Source of the DNA: Rossellomorea aquimaris
GTDB lineage: Bacteria; Bacillota; Bacilli; Bacillales; Fictibacillaceae
DNA: 64,000 nt
Direction of reading: 5' to 3'
Assembly: GCA_020524245.1 (NCBI GenBank)
Contig: JAIVLN010000001.1
Location: 682,001 to 746,000 of the forward strand
Below, piece by piece: positions 7,311 through 14,425 of this stretch. The notes under the pieces are model-generated. The model was not told the DNA's origin, did not search any database, and worked only from the letters and a program-made list of their open reading frames with translations. Positions within the stretch are counted from its first letter, which is position 1. Every line of letters starts with the position of its first letter. The translations under genes and the position numbers were made by a program.

Positions 7311-8459
7311 TTATCCCTCCGTTTTTTCAACGAGTGTTGCTAATCCTAATCCGCCTCCAATTCCGAGCGTGATCAACCCTCGTTGCGCCTCTCCAAACTT
7401 CATTTCATGGAACATACGCGTCATGAGAATCGCACCTGACGCACCGTATGGATGGCCAAGAGCAAGCGCTCCTCCTCCAACATTCATGATTTCTTCGCGG
7501 ATCCCTAACACACGGATCGAAGCAAGCACTTGTGAAGCGAACGCTTCATTGAACTCTACTAAATCAATATCTTCAATCGAGAGTTTCTGCCTATCAAGCA
7601 GTTTACCAACGGCTGGTATCGGACCAATACCGAGCAGATTCGGATCCACTCCTGCCGAACACGCATCTATAAAACGGACTGCGGGTTGGAGTCCAAGATC
7701 TTCGCATGCTTTTTTAGATGCAAGAAGAACGATTGCTGCTCCGTCGTTCACCGGACACGCATTGCCTGCTGTGACACTACCGTCTTCTCTAAACACAGGC
7801 TTTAACCGGCTTAATTTTTCAAGTGACGTATCCTCTCTCGGGCACTCATCCATGTCAATATCGCCAATCGGTACGATTTCTTGACGGAATCGCCCTGACC
7901 TTTGAGAGGAGACCGCTTTTTCGTGACTATGCAAGGCAAAACGATCTTGATCATCACGAGTTACTTCATAATGTTCTGCGACGTTTTCCGCTGCGACTCC
8001 CATGTCCGGGTCACCAATTTCATCAGGTGAAAAGCGAGCCCGTCCAAACGGTTTCGGTCCGGTGGGATCATGGAGGTTCCTTGGCTTTTCCATCTTCCAT
8101 GGAGCAAGACTTGTACTCTCTACTCCTCCTGCTAAAACGAGGTCCGCTCCACCCGATTGGATGAGTCTGGCCCCGATATTGATCGCTTCCTGACCTGATC
8201 CACATTGCCGATCAATCGTGACCCCAGGTACTTCCACAGGCAATCCCGCTGTCAAACTGGAAAGCCGCGCCAAATTCCCACCTGGTCCAACGACATTGCC
8301 GAGAATCACTTCATCGATTTTATGAGGAGGGATCTCACACGTTTGAACAATGGTGCGGATGAGTGTCGCCGCCATTTTCTCAGGACGTACATTTCGTAAA
8401 ACCCCACCGATTTTTCCAATTGGTGTACGCTTGGCTTCTACTATGAAAACCTCATTCAT
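7311..8459 (-). CDS. yhfS: Thiolase family protein (YhfS-like) with altered C-terminal active site
   Basis: 382 aa from the ATG at 8459, which overlaps the ligase stop; AAGGGGG lies upstream. The acyl-accepting cysteine is present in DRQCGSGQ (Cys86), as are NEAFA and GHPYGASGA (His336). The usual C-terminal cysteine (CxGGG) is replaced: the sequence reads LGIGGG, with glycine (GGA, 7362-7364) at position 366. In biosynthetic thiolases that cysteine acts as the acid/base, so turnover may be slow, reversed or limited to acyl transfer. The operon position after bioY and an acyl-CoA ligase matches B. subtilis yhfU-yhfT-yhfS. Confidence 0.85.
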   Translation of the reverse strand: MNEVFIVEAKRTPIGKIGGVLRNVRPEKMAATLIRTIVQTCEIPPHKIDEVILGNVVGPGGNLARLSSLTAGLPVEVPGVTIDRQCGSGQEAINIGARLIQSGGADLVLAGGVESTSLAPWKMEKPRNLHDPTGPKPFGRARFSPDEIGDPDMGVAAENVAEHYEVTRDDQDRFALHSHEKAVSSQRSGRFRQEIVPIGDIDMDECPREDTSLEKLSRLKPVFREDGSVTAGNACPVNDGAAIVLLASKKACEDLGLQPAVRFIDACSAGVDPNLLGIGPIPAVGKLLDRQKLSIEDIDLVEFNEAFASQVLASIRVLGIREEIMNVGGGALALGHPYGASGAILMTRMFHEMKFGEAQRGLITLGIGGGLGLATLVEKTEG

Positions 8460-9921
8460 CGTTTGATCCCCCTTGCATGAATTGCTCAACCAACTGATTC
8501 CTTGCGATTTTTTGACTCACCGTATAAGGAAACTCTTTTACAGTGACATATTCCTTTGGGCATTTGTACTTTGGTAAGAGCTCTCTACAGATCTTTTTTA
8601 CCTCGTCATCATTTCCTTCGTAACCGCATCGCCATTGAACGAAAGCGACGATCTTTTCACCCCAATACGTGTCTGGAATGCCGACGACCACCACTTCTTG
8701 AACAGCAGGGCTCGTTAAAATCACCCGTTCAACTTCTTCAGGAAAAACATTCAGCCCTCCGGTGATGATCATTTGATTCGATCGACCGACAAGATAGATA
8801 AAACCCTCTTCGTCCATCTGTGCCATGTCACCGACTGTCGCCCAGTCTCCGTTCCGGACCTCTGACGTTTTATCCGGTAAATTCAAATACTCCTTGAAAA
8901 TCATGTCACTTTTCACATAAAGCATGCCAACTTCTCCTCGTTGGACTTCCTCGAAATGTTCATTCCGGATTGAAACCGACACTCCTGTAAAAGGTCTGCC
9001 GACTGAGTCAGGCTTTTTCACCGCGTCTGTATGGTGAAGGATCGAGACGAAACTCAGCTCGGATGCACCGTAAAACTCGATGCATTCTGCGTTAGAGAAT
9101 GTTTCTTCAACTTTGTTCCTTCGCTTCCCGTTCCATTTGGAGCCGGATGAGATGATGCAGTCCACCCACTTCCATGCTTCATAAGATTCGCTCAGCAAGG
9201 ACTCGAGCATCGTCGGTACGACATATACGAACGTTTTTACCGATGGATGAATCCGACTTGCGACGCCTGCTGCTGAATAGCTTTCTAAGATGGAAACGGT
9301 CGCACCACTCACAAGCGAATGAACCGTTCCATACAAAAACAACGAATGGACGAGTGAACCGGTAATGATGACTTCGTCTCCTACGCCTACAACATATTCA
9401 TGATCAGTATGATCAAAGCTTTCTGTCCAAGAGTGCTGTGTCCTTAAGAATCCCTTAGGCTTTCCGGATGTCCCTGACGTATAGCCGAGATAAAAGAGGG
9501 ATTCAGGGGACGCAACCGGTAGCTCCCTTTTTTCATAAGAAGTGGTTCGTGCATGAGGAGTAATGATTTCACCTTCCCACATTTCCTTCACTTTTTCCTG
9601 AAAGATGTCTGTTACGAGTACTTGAGGTTCACTATCTTTTAAAATATCCTGCACTTTCTCATCAGGAAGTTTCGGGTCGATTGGGACAGCGGTCCACCCG
9701 AGCGAGACTGCTGCTAAAAAGTATGTAAGGTAATCAGGACAGTTTTTTGAAAAATAGAGCGCAAGCCTCCCGGATACAATGGGTGCTCGAGAGTATATGT
9801 GGTTCGCCACTCTTTCAGCTTCAAGAACCAGCTGCTCGTACGTCCAATCACCTTCTTCTGTCTGGACGGCAACAGCCTTTGGATACAGTTGTGCTTGTTG
9901 TTTAATCCGATCGAAAATCAT
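8452..9921 (-). CDS. yhfT: AMP-dependent acyl-CoA synthetase (YhfT-like)
   Basis: 489 aa adenylate-forming enzyme. Motifs seen are YTSGTSGKPKG (ATP loop), YGASE, GDMAQMDEEGFIYLVGR, and the C-terminal TVSQKIARN, where the catalytic Lys is kept although the usual Gly before it is Gln. It should activate a carboxylic acid to its CoA thioester for the thiolase, whose gene overlaps its 3' end by eight bases. The ribosome site is GAGGCAGGG. A hairpin terminator separates it from bioY. The acid used is unknown; biotin-linked control hints at a precursor or homologue of pimelate. Confidence 0.85.
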   Translation of the reverse strand: MIFDRIKQQAQLYPKAVAVQTEEGDWTYEQLVLEAERVANHIYSRAPIVSGRLALYFSKNCPDYLTYFLAAVSLGWTAVPIDPKLPDEKVQDILKDSEPQVLVTDIFQEKVKEMWEGEIITPHARTTSYEKRELPVASPESLFYLGYTSGTSGKPKGFLRTQHSWTESFDHTDHEYVVGVGDEVIITGSLVHSLFLYGTVHSLVSGATVSILESYSAAGVASRIHPSVKTFVYVVPTMLESLLSESYEAWKWVDCIISSGSKWNGKRRNKVEETFSNAECIEFYGASELSFVSILHHTDAVKKPDSVGRPFTGVSVSIRNEHFEEVQRGEVGMLYVKSDMIFKEYLNLPDKTSEVRNGDWATVGDMAQMDEEGFIYLVGRSNQMIITGGLNVFPEEVERVILTSPAVQEVVVVGIPDTYWGEKIVAFVQWRCGYEGNDDEVKKICRELLPKYKCPKEYVTVKEFPYTVSQKIARNQLVEQFMQGGSNDE

Positions 9922-9950
9922 GATGGGTTCACCCTGCCTCTTTTATGTGT

Positions 9951-9992
9951 AAAAAGAAAGAGGCTTGTCAGGATCGACGAAACCTCTTTCTT
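9951..9992 (-). terminator. Intercistronic hairpin between bioY and the ligase gene
   Basis: On the minus strand AAGAAAGAGG pairs with CCTCTTTCTT across a 19-base loop, followed by TTTAC. The T-tail is short, so partial termination or RNA processing is likely, lowering downstream expression relative to bioY. Confidence 0.6.
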
Positions 9993-10010
9993 AAGCGTAT
10001 CATATGCACA

Positions 10011-10583
10011 TTATGCAGCAACATTTTTACTTTGGTTTTGCTTTTGGATGACTGGGTTTCTACCCTTCATTTTCACGACAACAAACGCTGCGATAACTGA
10101 TTTGATAATATCTCCAGGAATGTAGGCGATCGCTGATAATGCTGCTGTTTCTAGAGGTAGATCAAGAACGAATGCGGTAACCGGAATACCAGCTGCATAG
10201 ACAAGGATAATTCCTCCGAGAATATTGAACAGCAACACCTTCCAGTACTTCAGTTTGTTCCATGATTTCTCTACGAGGTAACCGATGACGAACGCCGCAA
10301 CCGGCCAGCTCAGAATATAACCTGCACTCGGTCCAACCAGTTCATCAATTCCACCGCGCATTCCAGAAAGTACCGGTGCTCCAGCAATGATCAGTCCTAT
10401 GAATACGAGCAAGCTGAGTCCGCCAAGACGTGCACCTAGTAAACCTCCAGCTAGCATTACGCCTAACGTTTGTGCTGTAATAGGGACAGGTGATCCCGGA
10501 ACCGGAATCGGTGGCACAAGACCTAGTGCAGCAACAACCGCAGCAAACATGGCTGCATAAACGAGTGTATACGTTTTCTTCAT
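10011..10583 (-). CDS. bioY: Biotin transporter substrate-binding subunit BioY
   Basis: 190 aa, six predicted membrane helices. The sequence ALGLVPPIPVPGSPVPITAQ near the N-terminus is typical of BioY, the S component of energy-coupling factor importers, as is the later GPSAGYILSWP. It captures biotin and works with a shared EcfAT module that is not in this window. GGGGAAG precedes the ATG. The promoter overlaps a BirA-type inverted repeat, so repression by biotin-loaded BirA is expected. The B. subtilis counterpart by context is yhfU. Confidence 0.93.
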   Translation of the reverse strand: MKKTYTLVYAAMFAAVVAALGLVPPIPVPGSPVPITAQTLGVMLAGGLLGARLGGLSLLVFIGLIIAGAPVLSGMRGGIDELVGPSAGYILSWPVAAFVIGYLVEKSWNKLKYWKVLLFNILGGIILVYAAGIPVTAFVLDLPLETAALSAIAYIPGDIIKSVIAAFVVVKMKGRNPVIQKQNQSKNVAA

Positions 10584-10633
10584 TCTTCTTCACTTCCCCA
10601 TTCTTGTTGAATTCAATAGTTATGTCCAAGACT

Positions 10634-10686
10634 ATTATGAAAGATGTAGGGAATTGTGTCAACTTAAAAATATTTTCGGTTAACCG
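10634..10686 (-). promoter_or_regulatory. bioY promoter with overlapping BirA operator
   Basis: On the minus strand a perfect TTGACA (10657-10662) and CATAAT (10634-10639) are 17 bases apart. An inverted repeat of GTGTCAACT (10656-10664) and GGTTAACCG (10678-10686) with 13 bases between covers the -35 region. It closely resembles the Bacillus BirA site TTGTTAACC...GGTTAACAA. Its place on the promoter fits repression by BirA-biotinyl-AMP. It also lies 21 bases before the divergent glycosylase gene. Confidence 0.82.
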
Positions 10687-10706
10687 TTTTAGAGGTGGTG
10701 ATACAG

Positions 10707-11312
10707 ATGATTGCGACAAAGGATTTCTTTACACAGGATACACTTACGCTGACTCGTAAGCTCTTAGGAATGGAATTGATCCACCACACCCAGGAAGGCG
10801 TCCTCTCCGGGAAAATCGTTGAAGTCGAGGCTTACAAAGGACCCGAGGATAAAGCAGCCCATTCTTATGGCGGACGACGGACGACACGCACCGAAGTGAT
10901 GTATGGACCACCCGGGCATGTGTATATGTTTCTCATTTATGGGATGCACCACTGCTTTAATATCGTCACAGGACCCGTCGGTAAGCCGGAAGCAATTTTG
11001 ATCCGCGGTTTGGAGCCGATGGAAGGTGCCGATCGCATGTTGAACAATCGATATGGGAGGAAGGAGCGGTATACGAACACGCAAATTCGTAATCTTTCAA
11101 ATGGTCCTGGCAAACTATGTCGGGCAATGGGCTTCAATATGAGCCATTATGGTCTATCTTTAATCGGTTCTGAAATCACTCTGAGAGATTATGAGCAGAT
11201 ATCGGATTCAGAAATCCACGTCGGACCGCGCATCAATATTGATTATGCAGAGGAACACATCGGATTGCCTTACCGCTTTTCTATCAAAGATAATCCCTAT
11301 GTTTCGAAATAA
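10707..11312 (+). CDS. 3-methyladenine DNA glycosylase (AAG/Mpg family, YxlJ-like)
   Basis: 201 aa from the ATG at 10707, with AGAGGTGG upstream. Features of the alkyladenine glycosylase family are the early LLGMELIH, the catalytic region VEVEAYKGPEDKAAHSYGG, MYGPPGHVYMFLIYGMHHC, and a C-terminal GPRINIDYAE. It excises alkylated purines in base excision repair in the cytoplasm. The length equals the usual family size. It is transcribed divergently from bioY and shares the intergenic region with the BirA site. Confidence 0.92.
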   Translation: MIATKDFFTQDTLTLTRKLLGMELIHHTQEGVLSGKIVEVEAYKGPEDKAAHSYGGRRTTRTEVMYGPPGHVYMFLIYGMHHCFNIVTGPVGKPEAILIRGLEPMEGADRMLNNRYGRKERYTNTQIRNLSNGPGKLCRAMGFNMSHYGLSLIGSEITLRDYEQISDSEIHVGPRINIDYAEEHIGLPYRFSIKDNPYVSK

Positions 11313-11413
11313 AGGGGAACTTGTCCATATCAATCCTACCAATGAATCATAAGATAAAAAGAGTATATGTCCACACGCTTTTTACTCTTTATATCGATGA
11401 AAGGATTGATAGA

Positions 11414-11887
11414 ATGTACGATTCATGGTTCCAACCTTTTAGGGATCAGGTGTCCCCTGTAAGGAACAATGGAAGAAACAACCGCCAAAACAGGCGAGCC
11501 AATTCCCAAAATGGAAATGATCTCCCACAAGAAAGTTTGACGAGTAATTTATCACGAACAGTACGAGTACATGAACAACAAGCATTTCAGGTTTGTGCGT
11601 TTACAACAGGAAATCCTGACGATAAGCCTTCAAAGGTAATCGTAACGCTCGGAAACCCTGAAGATCGACATGATTTTGACTTATTCATTTCTGATGGAGG
11701 TACATTGGTTCCAGTCGAGTTTGATGAAAATGGTGTCTTCGTCTATGAAGAACCGATTTTGAACACGTGTGCACTTTTGTACATCACGTTCAAAGCCCAA
11801 GGCCATTACTTGTTTGAGCTTGATTTAGTGCTGGATCGAGGCAATATCCCTCTCGCAAATCTGATTCAAGATATAACAGCTATTTAA
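11414..11887 (+). CDS. Hypothetical protein with beta-rich C-terminal domain
   Basis: 157 aa from the ATG at 11414, where AAAGG lies about ten bases upstream. An N-terminal low-complexity stretch rich in Asn, Arg and Gln precedes a domain of alternating hydrophobic strands (VIVTLGNPEDRHDFDLFIS onward). There is no signal peptide. I do not recognise the family. The Asn/Gln/Arg-rich leader recalls spore-coat or exosporium proteins, which is only a suggestion. The frame is open further upstream without a ribosome site. Confidence 0.6.
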   Translation: MYDSWFQPFRDQVSPVRNNGRNNRQNRRANSQNGNDLPQESLTSNLSRTVRVHEQQAFQVCAFTTGNPDDKPSKVIVTLGNPEDRHDFDLFISDGGTLVPVEFDENGVFVYEEPILNTCALLYITFKAQGHYLFELDLVLDRGNIPLANLIQDITAI

Positions 11888-11901
11888 TGTACACATAGAA
11901 A

Positions 11902-11932
11902 AGAACGGGGCACGGAGCCCCGTTCTGTTTTT
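11902..11932. terminator. Strong terminator, probably bidirectional
   Basis: AGAACGGGGC pairs with GCCCCGTTCT across five bases, followed by GTTTTT on the plus strand. It sits right after the 11414-11887 gene and at the 3' end of the convergent gene. Confidence 0.9.
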
Positions 11933-12605
11933 AATGCGATGGATTCAGTTCTTTTAATTCCAGTTCATTTTCCGATTGTAAGCTCTTCTCTTTCGAGCTC
12001 GTCGAGATGAGTCCGAGCATTTGCGCCACTTTCTTTTTTCGATTCGTATAACGGAAAAGCGTAATCAAATACCAGAATGCAATGATCGTTGCTGTTTTTA
12101 GGACGGTTTCGAAGTTGAACGTCAAGTTCTCAAAGTCGATGACATTCAAGATATAGGCTGCTGCAACACCTAATAGGAACGCTGCCACCCACACACCAGG
12201 TCTTAAATCCCGATAGCCTCTATGTAGCGTCTGTATGAAGGACGATAACAGCCTCAATTCGGTCTGATTGTATTGATGCAGACGGTTTTTCGTAAACTTC
12301 AAATCAGGCACGATTCCGTTTGAGCGCTTTTTATCCGTCAGATGTTTGAAGAACAATTCGAAATCTATGAAACTCGAAAGACTGTTCTCAATTTTTCGAT
12401 GCATATAATTGTGATACATATACCACAAGTAGAGCTTTTCTGCCGTTCGAAGGACAGCATAGAGTAGGATAGTGACAAGCGCGAATTGTACCCAAAAATT
12501 TTCTAAGAAGAAATCTAAATAGGCCCAAATCGCCATAACAAGTGTTTTCAGCTTTGTCACGAACAACGTTGCCACGAGCAAGATGAGATCTGTCACTTTT
12601 TCCAC
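11931..12605 (-). CDS. Hypothetical membrane protein with four predicted helices
   Basis: 225 aa. The GTG at 12605 is chosen because AGGAGG lies eight bases upstream; the frame is open 21 codons further without such a site. Predicted membrane segments lie at about residues 5-22, 35-52, 140-158 and 170-187, with a charged middle region (LHQYNQTELRLLSSFIQTLHR). No catalytic motif is seen and I do not recognise the family. Confidence 0.65.
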   Translation of the reverse strand: MEKVTDLILLVATLFVTKLKTLVMAIWAYLDFFLENFWVQFALVTILLYAVLRTAEKLYLWYMYHNYMHRKIENSLSSFIDFELFFKHLTDKKRSNGIVPDLKFTKNRLHQYNQTELRLLSSFIQTLHRGYRDLRPGVWVAAFLLGVAAAYILNVIDFENLTFNFETVLKTATIIAFWYLITLFRYTNRKKKVAQMLGLISTSSKEKSLQSENELELKELNPSH

Positions 12606-12788
12606 AAGTATTGCCTCCTGTTTTCCTGTTAGCTTCATCATATCATTTTTTCCGAGGGAACATGACAATCATTTACATAAATACTGAAAATTTTCCTCTC
12701 AATCGAATCGTCCATTACCCCCTATCTTCCCACCACAGCAGCGAAAAGTATAGTTAGAATCTAGTTCTATTTTGGAGGTTAGACATAT

Positions 12789-12986
12789 ATGAAGATCGTG
12801 TTTTTTGAAAAAGGGGAATTAATGATTATCGTAGGTTCTTCAAAACTCAAAGGGGAACTCACCATAGAACAAATCAAATCCGAAAGTGAGAAAAAAGCGA
12901 AGGAGCTTTCTCAACTTCTTGGAAGAGAAATCGGGTTCATGATCGACATGAACGGCAAGCTAGAAAACGAAATGGCAATGAAATAA
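12789..12986 (+). CDS. Small hypothetical protein
   Basis: 65 aa if started at the ATG at 12789 (GGAGG ten bases upstream), or 54 aa from the ATG at 12822 (AAAGGGGAA upstream). The body is helical and charged (IKSESEKKAKELSQLLG) and ends with a short hydrophobic turn. No family recognised. A good terminator follows, which supports a real short transcript. Confidence 0.55.
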   Translation: MKIVFFEKGELMIIVGSSKLKGELTIEQIKSESEKKAKELSQLLGREIGFMIDMNGKLENEMAMK

Positions 12987-13003
12987 AAAGCAATTTATGT
13001 ATG

Positions 13004-13053
13004 AAAAGCTGGTCTGGAGATCCAACTGTTTGGATGTCGGGCCAGCTTTTTTC
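13004..13053 (+). terminator. Terminator after the 12789-12986 gene
   Basis: AAAAGCTGG pairs with CCAGCTTTT across about 28 bases that contain a smaller inner hairpin (GGAGATCCAAC / GTTTGGATGTC), followed by a T-run. Confidence 0.75.
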
Positions 13054-13360
13054 TTTGGTGGAGATTTGGAGAGTCTATGAGTATGTAAAAAAAGGGGATA
13101 TTGGAGAATGGGCTATTCATATAATCTGTATGAGGTGATGAAAGCTTCGTATCTGAATAATGAACCACTCATAGAGCCTCTATCCTTCCCCTGATATCAG
13201 TCATTCTCCTCCTTGAGGGTAAATTATAGCCCTTATCTTTCCCTCATTGAAGACTTGGCTTCACTTTCAGGGTAGGATAACCCCCTCACCTTTACCTCAA
13301 ATTCAATCATCTTGTGTTTTGAGACAAGATTTCATTTACCTAAGTTTCAATAACTTCCAA
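13054..13360. other. Intergenic stretch with two degenerate repeats, no supported gene
   Basis: Two loosely similar 45-50 base units lie at about 13210-13310 (each with a GAGGGTA-like start, a CCCTTA/CCCCCTCA middle and a CCTCA end), and the first contains AAATTATAGCCC, the core of the 4304-4424 repeat. A 28-codon open frame at 13109-13195 lacks a properly spaced ribosome site. Confidence 0.4.
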
Positions 13361-13390
13361 ACAGAAAAGACTCATCAATCGATGAGTCTT
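13361..13390 (-). terminator. Terminator after the SGNH hydrolase gene
   Basis: On the minus strand AAGACTCATC pairs perfectly with GATGAGTCTT around a four-base loop and is followed by TTCTG, just after the stop codon at 13400. Confidence 0.8.
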
Positions 13391-13399
13391 CCACATTAT

Positions 13400-14149
13400 T
13401 TAATTTACTAACGCATTTCGTCGTAGTTCATTCATCACGCGATTGGCGATTATCTGATATCCCGCCGGGTTCGGATGGATGACATCCTTGAAATAGCGCT
13501 TTTTTTCTTTATCTAAGAATAAGTCGATTGTCGATACATAATACGTTTTCGGAAATTCATTGACCATCCCTTTGGTCACCTGGTTCCACTTACCCAGAAT
13601 CTCGTTCAGCTGGTCGTGGTTCACAAAATCCGTGTAAGGATCATACATCCCGATCAGCACGAGCGGTGCAAATTGGTTGTCCTGACGGATTTGAGCGATG
13701 AGCTGCGTTAGGTTTTCCTGAAACAAGACTCTCTTCTCTTCCATTTCATTCGGATTGATTGAATTCAAATCCCGTCTAGCAGCCTGGATGAAGTCGTTCG
13801 TACCGATGAACAAGAAAATGTAATTCGCTTGAGAGATCTTTTGCTTCGCCTCAACGTCTTGGATGTGGACCATAATTTGGTCACTACGATATCCTCTAAT
13901 GCCGTAACGATTCACGATCACCTGCTGACCTATGGCAGTCGTCATGCCTTGTTGGACTCGTCCAATATAACCGGTCCGCTCAGGATCTCCGCTACCGAAA
14001 GTCAACGAATCTCCGATCGCAACGACTCGAACTGCTTCAGATGGATCGGGAACCTCCACAGTGAAATGGTCATCTATGAAGTTAATTCCTATAATGAGAG
14101 CGACAATCAGGAGCACTCCCAATGTATATCTCAAAAGTCTGTTCCACAC
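13400..14149 (-). CDS. SGNH/GDSL hydrolase, membrane-anchored (YpmR-like)
   Basis: 249 aa. An N-terminal hydrophobic segment (residues 7-24) places the domain outside the membrane. SGNH blocks are complete: GDSLTFG with the nucleophilic Ser (near residue 48), Gly in the block II region, GTND (near 117), and DVIHPN with the catalytic Asp and His near the C-terminus. It is an esterase or lipase of lysophospholipase-like type. The start is GTG at 14149 with GAGG eight bases upstream. A 51-aa membrane protein gene lies 32 bases upstream in the same direction. Confidence 0.88.
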   Translation of the reverse strand: MWNRLLRYTLGVLLIVALIIGINFIDDHFTVEVPDPSEAVRVVAIGDSLTFGSGDPERTGYIGRVQQGMTTAIGQQVIVNRYGIRGYRSDQIMVHIQDVEAKQKISQANYIFLFIGTNDFIQAARRDLNSINPNEMEEKRVLFQENLTQLIAQIRQDNQFAPLVLIGMYDPYTDFVNHDQLNEILGKWNQVTKGMVNEFPKTYYVSTIDLFLDKEKKRYFKDVIHPNPAGYQIIANRVMNELRRNALVN

Positions 14150-14181
14150 ATGCTGTACCTCAATTTCTCATAAAAAATTCG

Positions 14182-14337
14182 TTAGAGGTTATAATCCTCT
14201 TTTTTCAAATCAAACTCTTCCCATAAATGATAGACATCATAATCCGTCGTGTCAATCCTGATAAAGCGATGAAGAAGACCACATACCCCTAGTGTACAGA
14301 ACGTAAAAGCCATGAATGATAGCAAAAAATATGCCAT
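14182..14337 (-). CDS. 51-aa small membrane protein
   Basis: A short gene with a strong ribosome site (GGGGAGGAG) before the ATG at 14337. The protein starts MAYFLLSFMAFTFCTLGVCG, one membrane helix, followed by an acidic aromatic tail rich in Asp, Tyr and Glu (VYHLWEEFDLKKEDYNL). The stop is at 14182, 32 bases before the SGNH hydrolase start, so co-transcription is likely. The strength of the ribosome site and the transmembrane-plus-tail pattern are the main support. Function unknown. Confidence 0.6.
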   Translation of the reverse strand: MAYFLLSFMAFTFCTLGVCGLLHRFIRIDTTDYDVYHLWEEFDLKKEDYNL

Positions 14338-14425
14338 TCGATCCCACTCCTCCCCTGATCATTTACTACCATTTTATTAATCAGGTTCAGGTGCTAGAAC
14401 TGAAGGACGTACTTCTGCTATCCAC

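Noticed and set aside
7264-7884. 206-codon frame antisense to the thiolase and hot-dog genes
   Set aside because: A shadow of the strong codon pattern of the thiolase; Ser/Pro-rich, no family, and the sense genes are certain.
13109-13195. 28-codon open frame starting MGYSYNLYEVM
   Set aside because: The GGAGA motif touches the ATG, leaving no spacing, and the region holds degenerate repeats.
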